From: JBBSUX01 sp038234045
Lineage (GTDB): Bacteria > Pseudomonadota > Gammaproteobacteria > Burkholderiales > Burkholderiaceae_C
Direction of reading: 5' to 3'
DNA length: 15,916 bases
Assembly (NCBI GenBank): GCA_038234045.1
Contig: JBBSUX010000049.1
Span: 1-15,916, forward strand
A model generated the notes under the pieces. The model did not search any database and was not told the DNA's origin. It saw only the letters and a list, made by a program, of their open reading frames with translations. Of the stretch, positions 1 through 7,095 are shown in pieces; the stretch's first letter is position 1; every line of letters begins with the position of its first letter. A program made the position numbers and the translations under genes.

Positions 1-6
1 CAGAAA

Positions 7-38
7 GCGCCCGGCGCATCACAAACGCTCTGCTGGGA
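7..38 (+). repeat. CRISPR spacer 1, exact duplicate of spacer 11 (608-639)
   Basis: The 32 bases at 7-38 are identical to those at 608-639, ten repeat-spacer units downstream. Both begin GCGCCCGGCG and end CTGCTGGGA. The spacers between them (67-579) are all different, so this is not a simple tandem duplication of a block. In each place the next spacer reads the same endolysin motif. The target of this spacer is not recognised: none of its six short reading frames gives a motif I know. Confidence 0.95.
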
Positions 39-66
39 GTTCACTGCCGCACAGGCAGCTCAGAAA

Positions 67-98
67 TCATTAAACGGTTTGAGGGGTGTCGGCTTACG
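67..98 (+). other. CRISPR spacer 2, probably targets a phage GH24 endolysin gene
   Basis: Read in the frame starting at base 69, the spacer encodes IKRFEGCRLT. This matches the catalytic-Glu region of phage GH24 (T4/P22-type) lysozymes, where a LIKxFEG motif is typical. A type I-F protospacer is preceded by CC; adding that C to the first two spacer bases gives CTC, Leu, the residue expected before IK. The protospacer strand equals the coding strand. The family match comes from memory of the motif, not from a search. Confidence 0.7.
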
Positions 99-607
99 GT
101 TCACTGCCGCACAGGCAGCTCAGAAAATTACGGCGCAACCTGAAGTAGTGCTTCTGGCGTTCACTGCCGCACAGGCAGCTCAGAAAACGCATACGTGTAT
201 CCGCGCTCATGTGAGCTGCGTTCACTGCCGCACAGGCAGCTCAGAAAACCGGAAGCCACAGCATCGCGATGAAGGTCCAGTTCACTGCCGCACAGGCAGC
301 TCAGAAAGCATGAGGGCGACCAGGCGATGTTCTGGAATGGTTCACTGCCGCACAGGCAGCTCAGAAATCGCGCGCGCAATCGAGCAGATCGACCGGGAGG
401 TTCACTGCCGCACAGGCAGCTCAGAAAGTGCTGAAGGCGTAAAGGATGAGGCCGTTGGAGTTCACTGCCGCACAGGCAGCTCAGAAATTTGTGGTGGGGC
501 TGATGCCGTGTGCGGATATGTTCACTGCCGCACAGGCAGCTCAGAAAATATCGGACTGTGATGTGATCGCAGCTCCGCTGTTCACTGCCGCACAGGCAGC
601 TCAGAAA

Positions 608-639
608 GCGCCCGGCGCATCACAAACGCTCTGCTGGGA
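608..639 (+). repeat. CRISPR spacer 11, exact duplicate of spacer 1
   Basis: This spacer is identical over 32 bases to the one at 7-38. It lies further from the leader and so should be the older copy. It is followed by the second endolysin-type spacer at 668-699, giving the same order of targets as at the left end of the window. Confidence 0.95.
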
Positions 640-667
640 GTTCACTGCCGCACAGGCAGCTCAGAAA

Positions 668-699
668 TCATTAAACGGTTCGAGGGATGCAAGCTCACA
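668..699 (+). other. CRISPR spacer 12, second endolysin-motif spacer, diverged from spacer 2
   Basis: The spacer encodes IKRFEGCKLT in the same frame as spacer 2. It differs from spacer 2 at 7 of 32 bases. Five differences fall at codon third positions and are silent; the other two are adjacent bases that change one Arg codon to Lys. The two spacers therefore look like the same site taken from two related phages, not like a mutated copy of one spacer. Confidence 0.75.
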
Positions 700-1328
700 G
701 TTCACTGCCGCACAGGCAGCTCAGAAATAATGCGCCCATCGCAAGACTGCTACGACCTCGTTCACTGCCGCACAGGCAGCTCAGAAAGGCGCTGGCGATT
801 GCTGCTATCGCGCTCTCGAGTTCACTGCCGCACAGGCAGCTCAGAAAGCACCGGATTGGGAGCGCATCGAGCTGGACTACGTTCACTGCCGCACAGGCAG
901 CTCAGAAAAACTCTTCGCGCAAGTGCTGCAGCCATTGCGCGTTCACTGCCGCACAGGCAGCTCAGAAAATCAAGACATCTCGGCAACCAACGTAATCCAA
1001 GTTCACTGCCGCACAGGCAGCTCAGAAAGTAGAGCAGCCGATTGGCTCGTTTCTGGATCGGTTCACTGCCGCACAGGCAGCTCAGAAACGAACCGGGGCC
1101 AGCGCAGCCCCGCATCTAATGTTCACTGCCGCACAGGCAGCTCAGAAAAAGGCGGATGCCCGCATCGAACACGTCATTGCGTTCACTGCCGCACAGGCAG
1201 CTCAGAAATACACCGCCAACAGCTTCACTGGCACCGGCACGTTCACTGCCGCACAGGCAGCTCAGAAATGCAAAAGCGAGGGAGCGATCAAAGTGACAAA
1301 GTTCACTGCCGCACAGGCAGCTCAGAAA

Positions 1329-1348
1329 TAATTGGTGTTGGTGTTGGT
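1329..1348 (+). other. Short 20-nt CRISPR spacer made of GGTGTT units
   Basis: The spacer between the repeats starting at 1301 and 1349 has only 20 bases and consists mostly of GGTGTT hexamers running into the GTT that opens the next repeat. A 32-nt spacer minus two hexamers is exactly 20 nt, so loss of two units by slippage would explain the length. A 20-nt guide is unlikely to support normal I-F interference. Confidence 0.9.
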
Positions 1349-2667
1349 GTTCACTGCCGCACAGGCAGCTCAGAAAGAATGAAGTCGAAGAACTCGCGCT
1401 CTTTGCAGGTTCACTGCCGCACAGGCAGCTCAGAAAGCCAAGAGGCTCGCGGTCTTCGAGTTCGCGAAGTTCACTGCCGCACAGGCAGCTCAGAAAGTCG
1501 AGGTAGCCGGAAAGCGTGATGATCGGCTGTTCACTGCCGCACAGGCAGCTCAGAAACAGCCCGGACAGCCAAAACGCCCTCTTTCCAGGTTCACTGCCGC
1601 ACAGGCAGCTCAGAAAAGAGAGCAGCCACCATCTTGGTATTGCTTGTAGTTCACTGCCGCACAGGCAGCTCAGAAAAGACCCTTAATCCGTTCCGCCTCA
1701 GCCCGTACGTTCACTGCCGCACAGGCAGCTCAGAAATCCGGGATCGGTGTTTCAGATCAGAGCGGGGGGTTCACTGCCGCACAGGCAGCTCAGAAATGAC
1801 GGGCGCATGGGCGGAAATCAAAAAGTTCGTTCACTGCCGCACAGGCAGCTCAGAAAGACGGCAGCATCCAGAAATGGACGTCCGAAGCGTTCACTGCCGC
1901 ACAGGCAGCTCAGAAAGCAAATCCCCGGCAGCGGCAAGATCCTTGAAGGTTCACTGCCGCACAGGCAGCTCAGAAAATATCGGTGGGGCACGGATTTCAT
2001 CCCACACGGTTCACTGCCGCACAGGCAGCTCAGAAAATCGTCTGCGGCTCCGCTCGGGGGCGGATCGGGTTCACTGCCGCACAGGCAGCTCAGAAACAAA
2101 TGATCGCCGGGCTTGACCGGCAGAACGCGTTCACTGCCGCACAGGCAGCTCAGAAAACCGGCACCGAAGCGCGCGTATGCGAGCTGATGTTCACTGCCGC
2201 ACAGGCAGCTCAGAAACCATCGGGATGAGCGCCGACTGCGGCATCTCTGTTCACTGCCGCACAGGCAGCTCAGAAACAAGACCGCACTGGAGCAGCCGGT
2301 GTCGATTGGTTCACTGCCGCACAGGCAGCTCAGAAATGCCGACGCGCAAACGATGAAATTACCCACACGTTCACTGCCGCACAGGCAGCTCAGAAAAGCA
2401 GGTCGCCCACCGCATCGAATGCTTCCGGGTTCGCTGCCGCACAGGCAGCTCAGAAATCGACGAGCTGAAGCGGGACGTGGGTAGCCACGTTCACTGCCGC
2501 ACAGGCAGCTCAGAAATGGTGGAACCAGATCGCGCAACCGTCACTGTTGTTCACTGCCGCACAGGCAGCTCAGAAACCGACCCCAAAACAGGCAGCGAGT
2601 CTTTCACCGTTCACTGCCGCACAGCAGCTCAGAAATCGTCGCTTTTAGCCATGTAAGCCGCCATCAA

Positions 2668-2695
2668 TTTAACAGCCGCACCTGCAGCTCAGAAA
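2668..2695 (+). repeat. Degenerate internal CRISPR repeat with broken hairpin
   Basis: This repeat has five substitutions against the consensus, by my alignment at positions 1, 4, 7, 15 and 16. Its stem arms read CAGCC and TGCAG, which leaves two of five base pairs mismatched. Flanking spacers keep the normal 32-nt length, so it sits in register as a true repeat. The preceding repeat (2609-2635) lacks one G in the 3' stem arm, and the following one (2728-2755) begins with C instead of G. Cleavage by Csy4/Cas6f here is probably weak, so the two neighbouring spacers may stay joined. Confidence 0.9.
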
Positions 2696-3206
2696 AAGTT
2701 CTGGGCCTGCCATGAGCATCATCCCGACTTCACTGCCGCACAGGCAGCTCAGAAATCTGCCGCTTCCTCCGCCCTCATTTCCTGCCAGTTCACTGCCGCA
2801 CAGGCAGCTCAGAAAGCAGTGCCCGATAGAGCGGGCGGACATCCTGAGTTCACTGCCGCACAGGCAGCTCAGAAATACAACCCCGCTGCCGGCGGGGCTC
2901 AGGGCGAGTTCACTGCCGCACAGGCAGCTCAGAAATGCCCGATAGCGACGCGCTCACGTCCGCAATCGTTCACTGCCGCACAGGCAGCTCAGAAAATCGG
3001 TCTTGGCAAGACGCGCAGCCTCATCGGGTTCACTGCCGCACAGGCAGCTCAGAAAACGCCTGATGCTGGACACGCGCACTACATCACGTTCACTGCCGCA
3101 CAGGCAGCTCAGAAATTTCCGCTGATATTGCTAGCGGTCGTCGCAGGGTTCACTGCCGCACAGGCAGCTCAGAAAGAGACGCAGACGCGGAGGACCTTGT
3201 GCCAAC

Positions 3207-3233
3207 GTTCACTGCCGTATAGACAGCCCGAAA
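3207..3233 (+). repeat. Degenerate terminal CRISPR repeat (array end)
   Basis: The last repeat is 27 nt and keeps GTTCACTGCCG, but then has TATAGACAGCCCGAAA. The loop GTATA differs from the GCACA loop of the rest of the array and equals the loop of common I-F repeats such as those of Pseudomonas aeruginosa. The 3' arm has one mismatch. Six T residues follow at 3243-3248, which may help end array transcription, though I see no strong hairpin directly before them. Confidence 0.9.
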
Positions 3234-3291
3234 CTCTCGACCTTTTTTCTCTTGACCTCCAGCTGACCAAACATTCAAAGCGGAGAACGCT

Positions 3292-3936
3292 TCAGGCATC
3301 CCCTTGCCGCGCAGGATGTGCCTCTTCGAATGGAGCGAGCGCTTCGCAGTGCTGGGCGATGCGCTGGATAGTCGGAAACGGGCTCAGCTCAAGCTTGAAG
3401 CGGCGCGCATTGAATACTTGCGGTACCAGACAACAATCGGCCAGAGTTGGCATATCGCCATGACAAAAAGTGCCGGTAGCCGCATCGCGCTGCAGATGCT
3501 GTTCGAACGCGCCAAAACCCAGCGCTATCCAGTGTCGCGCCCAGGCGCTGCGTGCGGCTTCGTCGGCGCCGAAGGTTTGCGTCAAATGATTCAGCACGCG
3601 CAGGTTACCCAGCGGATGCACGTCGCAGGCGACGGTCAGCGCCAAAGCGCGCACGCGTGCGCGGCCAAGCGCATCGGAGGGAAGCAAGGGCGGCTCGGGA
3701 TGCGCGTCTTCGAGGTATTCCAGGATGGCCATTGACTGCGTGAGCATCGCAGCGTCATCCTGTAGGGCAGGAACCAGCGCGGCCGGATTCACAAGCCGGT
3801 AGGCGGGAGCGAGCTGTTCGCCGCCATTGCGCACGAGGTGTACCGGCACCGATTCGTACGACAACCCCTTGAGCGCGAGCGCGATGCGCACCCGGTAGGC
3901 CGCCGTACTACGGAAATAGGTGTAGAGCTTGAGCAT
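3292..3936 (-). CDS. maiA: Maleylacetoacetate isomerase / zeta-class glutathione S-transferase
   Basis: The 214-residue product begins MLKLYTYFRS and has the zeta-GST layout. An N-terminal thioredoxin fold carries the S10-T11-A12-A13-Y-R-V-R motif (family usual SSCSWRV or SSAAYRV), the NPAALVPAL cis-Pro loop (50-58) and QSMAILEYLED (67-77) for glutathione binding. The helical half has CDVHPLGNLRVLNHL (104-118), typical of this class. The enzyme turns maleylacetoacetate (tyrosine, phenylalanine and homogentisate breakdown) or maleylpyruvate (gentisate route) into the fumaryl form in the cytoplasm, using glutathione. I chose the ATG at 3936 because AGGA lies 7 nt upstream; an ATG 12 codons earlier has no such site and would overlap the dctP hairpin. 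No fumarylacetoacetase gene is nearby, so the pathway cannot be fixed. The Thr at residue 11 is a mild departure from the usual Ser. Confidence 0.9.
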   Translation of the reverse strand: MLKLYTYFRSTAAYRVRIALALKGLSYESVPVHLVRNGGEQLAPAYRLVNPAALVPALQDDAAMLTQSMAILEYLEDAHPEPPLLPSDALGRARVRALALTVACDVHPLGNLRVLNHLTQTFGADEAARSAWARHWIALGFGAFEQHLQRDAATGTFCHGDMPTLADCCLVPQVFNARRFKLELSPFPTIQRIAQHCEALAPFEEAHPARQGDA

Positions 3937-3974
3937 GCTGCGGTCCTGCTTCGGCTGACTCAACGCGCACACCA

Positions 3975-4006
3975 GCGAGCGCCGCCACGGCGATTGCGGC
4001 GCTCGC
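3975..4006 (-). terminator. Perfect 11-bp hairpin after dctP
   Basis: GCGAGCGCCGC (3975-3985) and GCGGCGCTCGC (3996-4006) are exact inverted copies with a 10-nt loop, starting 11 bp beyond the dctP stop codon. The stem is strong enough to end or attenuate the TRAP operon transcript before maiA. No T-run follows on the minus strand, so it may instead protect the 3' end or act with Rho. Confidence 0.6.
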
Positions 4007-4017
4007 GTTGAAGCGGC

Positions 4018-5019
4018 TTATTTGCTGGCGAGTTCGTCCGTCACTTGCTTGAAGAGATCTTCGCCCACATCCGGGGTGAACATCTTCCAGACCGGCTGCA
4101 CCTTCGCGCGCATGCGGGCACGCTCGGCATCGCTCACTTCGTTGACGACGAGCCCTTTAGCCTCCATCGCCTTCAGCGACGACGTAGCCTGGTCGCGGGC
4201 CACGCCACGCTGGAACGAGCGGGCCTCTATGGCGGAATCCTTCAGGATCTTTTGATCCCCTGCAGAGAGCTTGTCCCAGAACTTCTTGGACACCAGCGGG
4301 AGGAAAGCGCCGTAGCTCAAGCGCGTGCGCGAAAGGTATTTTTGTACTTCATTGAGCTTGAGCGCTGCGATCACCGCGTTTGGTGTGGCCTGCCCGTCGA
4401 TAGTGCGGGTCTCAAGCGCCGTGTACAACTCAGGCACAGCCAACGGAACCGGGTTGGCCCCCAACGCCTTGATGGTTTCCTGCGAAATCCTGGCCTGAAT
4501 GGCGCGGAACTTCAGCCCATCGAAATCTTCCACCTTGTTGATCGGATGCTTGCTGTTGGTCGCGTTGAAAAATCCGTTTTCCCAATACGCCAGACCGACC
4601 AGGCCTTTGGCTGGCAGCAGTGCGAGCAGCTTGTCTCCGACTGGGCCATCAAGTACCTTGTAGGCCTCCTTATCCGTGGAGAAGAGGAACGGAAAATCCA
4701 GGATCTCGTATTCCTTGACCATGCCGGTGAGGGTGGTGGTCTGCGGCACGGTGAATTCGATCGTCCCGCCTTGCAGGGCCGAGGTGACCTGCACGTCGTT
4801 GCCAAGCGCGCCGGCATAAAAGCCCTTGATCTTGATGCGGCCGTTGCTCTTGGCATCGACCAGCTCGATGAACTTGGCCACGCCCTGACCCTGGTGCGAT
4901 TTCTCGGGCAGCGTGACAGCAAATTTACCGGTGATGGTTTGCGCCATTGCGCTAAGCGGCAGCGCGACAGCAAAGCTGCCTGCGAGTGCCGCAGCCATCA
5001 GTTTGGACATTGCTTTCAT
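4018..5019 (-). CDS. dctP: TRAP transporter solute-binding protein, DctP family
   Basis: The 333-residue product has a Sec signal peptide (MKAMSKLMAAALAG and onward) with cleavage likely at AMA|Q (26/27). It is the periplasmic binding protein of a tripartite ATP-independent transporter, which delivers an organic acid to the DctQM membrane complex. DctP hallmarks are visible: EFTVPQTTTLTGM (88-100), GLKFRAIQAR (168-177), whose Arg172 matches the conserved carboxylate-binding Arg, and ALGANPVPLAVPELYTALET (185-204) followed by RTIDGQ. The ATG at 5019 has AAGGAG 8 nt upstream; the longer open frame to 5286 runs over dctM and lacks a signal peptide. It is the last gene of dctQ-dctM-dctP, with 80 bp separating it from dctM. 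The ligand cannot be read from the sequence; aromatic or dicarboxylic acids are only a guess from neighbouring maiA. Confidence 0.92.
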   Translation of the reverse strand: MKAMSKLMAAALAGSFAVALPLSAMAQTITGKFAVTLPEKSHQGQGVAKFIELVDAKSNGRIKIKGFYAGALGNDVQVTSALQGGTIEFTVPQTTTLTGMVKEYEILDFPFLFSTDKEAYKVLDGPVGDKLLALLPAKGLVGLAYWENGFFNATNSKHPINKVEDFDGLKFRAIQARISQETIKALGANPVPLAVPELYTALETRTIDGQATPNAVIAALKLNEVQKYLSRTRLSYGAFLPLVSKKFWDKLSAGDQKILKDSAIEARSFQRGVARDQATSSLKAMEAKGLVVNEVSDAERARMRAKVQPVWKMFTPDVGEDLFKQVTDELASK

Positions 5020-5099
5020 GGGTTTGTCTCCTTGGTTTGAACTGAAAAAGAACCGAAAAATACGATGGGCACGGACAAGATGTTGAAGGGCTTCCCCGC

Positions 5100-6377
5100 T
5101 CAACGCCACCACTCCGCCGGCACCATCACCAGCGCCGGGAACAGCACCAATGCAATCAACACCGCGAGCTCGGCGACCAAAAACGGCAGAACGCCGCGCG
5201 CCGCCTGCCCCAACGTGACCTTGCCGATGGAGCTGACCACGTTGAGCACCACGCCCACTGGCGGCGTGATCATGCCGAGCGAGCAATTGATGATGAAGAT
5301 CACGCCGAAGTACACCGGGTCGATCCCCGCCTGCTGCGCGATCGGCAAAAACACCGGCGTAAAGATCAGCACGATGGGGATGAAGTCGAGCACCATGCCG
5401 GCAAGGAACACAGCGAACATCATCGCTGCGGTGAGCGCCAGCGGATGGTCGCCCAGCACGCTGAGCCAGCCGCCAACCTGGCCCGGAATATCGGCGATGG
5501 TGATCATGTACGACGCGACCGATGCCAGGCTCGCCAACAGCAGCACCACGGCGGTGGTGCGCGCAGCAACCAGCAGGCAGTGATAGGTCGATTTCCAGGT
5601 GAGTTCGCGGTACACCACGGCGCCAACGAAGAGCGCATAAACAGCAGCGACCACTGCGGCTTCGGTCGGAGTGAAGATGCCGAACTTCAGCCCGCCGATG
5701 ATGATGACCGGCAGCATCAGAGCCCAGACGCCCTTGCCAAGCAAGGCGGCGCGCTCGGCCCAGGGCTTGCGCGGAGCCAGCTCCATGCTGGTCTTGCGCG
5801 CCACCAAATACCAGGCGATAACCAGCATTCCACCCATCATCACGCCCGGCACGATGCCGGCCAGGAACAGTTTGGTGATCGACACATTGGCGACCACGCC
5901 GAACAGCAAAAAACCGATCGACGGCGGAATCACCGGCGCGATAATGCCGCCGGCCGCCATCAGCCCGCAGGCGCGTTCGGGGTTGTAGCCGGCCTGCCGC
6001 ATCATGGGCACCAGGATCGCGGCCAGAGCCGCCGTATCGGCCACCGCCGAGCCCGACAAGCTGGCGAGCAGGATGGCCGCGAAGATCGCTACATAACCCA
6101 GGCCACCACGCAGGTGACCGACGAAGGCGCCGGCCATTTCAACAATGCGTCGCGAAAGTCCGCCCGCGTTCATGAATTCACCCGCCAGGATGAAGAACGG
6201 CACGGCCATGAGCACGAAGTTATCGGCGCCGCCAATCGCGTTCTGCACCACGATCTGCGAGTCGAACTGACCCATCTGCAGCATGATGGCCACGCCCGAG
6301 AACAGCAGCGCGAAGGCGATCGGCATGCCGATGGCGATCAGCGCCAGTAGCACGACGAGAAAGATGAAGGCGATCAT
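5100..6377 (-). CDS. dctM: TRAP transporter large permease, DctM family
   Basis: The 425-residue product begins MIAFIFLVVLLALIAIGMPI and is hydrophobic throughout, consistent with the dozen or so membrane segments of DctM, the ion-coupled transport subunit. Family marks include GMPIAFALLFSGV near the N terminus, FFILAGEFMNAGGLSRRIV with GLGYVAIFAAILLASLSGSA following, GIIAPVIPPSIGFLLFG, and NCSLGMITPPVGVVLNV near the C terminus. The ATG at 6377 overlaps the dctQ stop in an ATGA quartet, with AAGGG 9 nt upstream, which points to coupled translation. A start 7 codons earlier is possible but would lie deeper in dctQ. Length is normal for the family and no break is seen. Confidence 0.95.
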   Translation of the reverse strand: MIAFIFLVVLLALIAIGMPIAFALLFSGVAIMLQMGQFDSQIVVQNAIGGADNFVLMAVPFFILAGEFMNAGGLSRRIVEMAGAFVGHLRGGLGYVAIFAAILLASLSGSAVADTAALAAILVPMMRQAGYNPERACGLMAAGGIIAPVIPPSIGFLLFGVVANVSITKLFLAGIVPGVMMGGMLVIAWYLVARKTSMELAPRKPWAERAALLGKGVWALMLPVIIIGGLKFGIFTPTEAAVVAAVYALFVGAVVYRELTWKSTYHCLLVAARTTAVVLLLASLASVASYMITIADIPGQVGGWLSVLGDHPLALTAAMMFAVFLAGMVLDFIPIVLIFTPVFLPIAQQAGIDPVYFGVIFIINCSLGMITPPVGVVLNVVSSIGKVTLGQAARGVLPFLVAELAVLIALVLFPALVMVPAEWWR

Positions 6378-6982
6378 TCGGCGTCGCCCTTGCGGCAATC
6401 TACAGACTTGCCGCTTCCATCGGGCCCCGTCATGCCCTCGCGCGTTTTAGCGGCTGCCACATCGGGCACTTTTTCGTCTATACGGTCCGCCAGATCCTGC
6501 GTGAGCACCATGCCATCCGGGCTGCGCAGTGCGCGCCAGATGTTGGTGGCAATCGCAACCGCCATGCCGGCGCCGAACACCAGCGCCACACCATAGAGCC
6601 AGCCATACGAAACGCCGAGCACCGGATAGGTGTTGCCGAGATTGATCTTGGTCTGCTTCCAGCCGCCCACCAGAAACATACCGCAGGCCCACAGCATGAG
6701 CCCGCCCGTCAGCAGCACGGCGAACTTGCGACCCGCCACCGGCAGGCGCTGCACCAATGCATCAAAGCCGATATGCGCATGCTGGATCGACGCGAGGATA
6801 GCGCCAAGAAAGATCAGCCAGACGAACATCAGACGTGCCAGCTCTTCCGAGAAAGCGATGCTCGAATCAAACCCGTACCGCAGCACCACATTACCGAAAA
6901 CGAGTACGGCCATCACTGCAAGGCAGACGACGATCACTATCTCCAGCACGCGCACGCAGGCGCGGCCCCAGCGGTTTTCCAT
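6374..6982 (-). CDS. dctQ: TRAP transporter small permease, DctQ family
   Basis: The 202-residue product starts MENRWGRACVRVLEIVIVVC and shows four hydrophobic helices, the normal DctQ layout. The segment FSEELARLMFVWLIFLGA matches the conserved SEELAR-fw-flG signature between helices 1 and 2. DctQ forms the membrane complex with DctM. A polar tail of about 45 residues follows the last helix and is longer than in many DctQ proteins. The ATG at 6982 has AAGGA 6 nt upstream; the in-frame ATG at 7018 has none. The stop codon overlaps the dctM start (ATGA). This is the first gene of the operon, transcribed away from the LysR gene across a 113-bp gap. Confidence 0.92.
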   Translation of the reverse strand: MENRWGRACVRVLEIVIVVCLAVMAVLVFGNVVLRYGFDSSIAFSEELARLMFVWLIFLGAILASIQHAHIGFDALVQRLPVAGRKFAVLLTGGLMLWACGMFLVGGWKQTKINLGNTYPVLGVSYGWLYGVALVFGAGMAVAIATNIWRALRSPDGMVLTQDLADRIDEKVPDVAAAKTREGMTGPDGSGKSVDCRKGDAE

Positions 6983-7032
6983 GCTTTGTCCTTTTGTCTC
7001 TGTTCTCTCATCGCCCACGGCGGCTTTGTCCG

Positions 7033-7061
7033 ATTAAAGCCGCTTGGCATCTATCATTCAA
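7033..7061 (-). promoter_or_regulatory. Likely sigma-70 promoter of dctQMP
   Basis: On the minus strand TTGAAT (7061-7056) and TTTAAT (7038-7033) are separated by exactly 17 bp, close to the TTGACA/TATAAT consensus. This would give a 5' UTR of roughly 40-45 nt before the dctQ ATG. A small palindrome CAAACTCTTTG at 7059-7069 overlaps the -35 side and could be part of a LysR-type operator, but it is short and not decisive. Confidence 0.55.
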
Positions 7062-7095
7062 ACTCTTTGTTTTTCTGCATTAAGAAGGTTTTCTG

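Larger units (their letters stand above)
1..3233 (+). CRISPR. Type I-F CRISPR array, leader-distal part, 54 spacers
   Basis: A 28-bp repeat (clean example at 39-66) recurs with a 60-bp period. It carries the palindrome CTGCC-GCACA-GGCAG followed by CTCAGAAA, the layout of type I-F repeats cut by Csy4/Cas6f at the base of the stem. Position 1-6 is the end of a truncated repeat. By my count 54 spacers follow: 50 are 32 nt, two are 33 nt (187-219, 848-880), one is 20 nt (1329-1348) and the last is 31 nt (3176-3206). By eye 49 of 54 repeats are identical; variants start at 2429, 2609, 2668, 2728 and 3207. The degenerate last repeat at the right sets transcription left to right, with the leader and cas genes (cas1, cas2-3, csy1-4) expected to the left, outside the window. 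The spacers are therefore oldest at the right. No transposon Tn7-like gene is seen, so I assume an ordinary I-F1 defence locus. Confidence 0.98.

Noticed and set aside
2816..2967. Shared TGCCCGATAG in spacers 48 and 50
   Set aside because: Ten bases at different offsets in two spacers can occur by chance; the rest does not align.
79..3200. Open frames of 60-240 residues through the array, encoding repeated VHCRTGSSE, FTAAQAAQK, SLPHRQLRK or FLSCLCGSE
   Set aside because: They are translations of the 28-bp CRISPR repeat at a 60-bp period (a multiple of three), not repeat proteins.
1..3233. CRISPR-associated Tn7-like transposon (type I-F3) locus
   Set aside because: The array is long and uniform, and no tniQ, tnsA, tnsB, tnsC or attachment-site signal is seen in the window.
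3234..3257. Imperfect 9-bp direct repeat CTCTCGACC / CTCTTGACC around six T residues just after the array
   Set aside because: Too short and unsupported to call an insertion footprint; it may only mark a weak transcription stop.
4018..5286. 422-residue long form of the TRAP binding protein
   Set aside because: The extra N terminus overlaps dctM and would bury the clear signal peptide; the ATG at 5019 has AAGGAG.
5445..6350. 301-residue plus-strand frame opposite dctM, and similar long frames opposite dctP and the protease
   Set aside because: High GC leaves long antisense frames open; these lack domains and have odd composition (rich in His, Arg, Gln).
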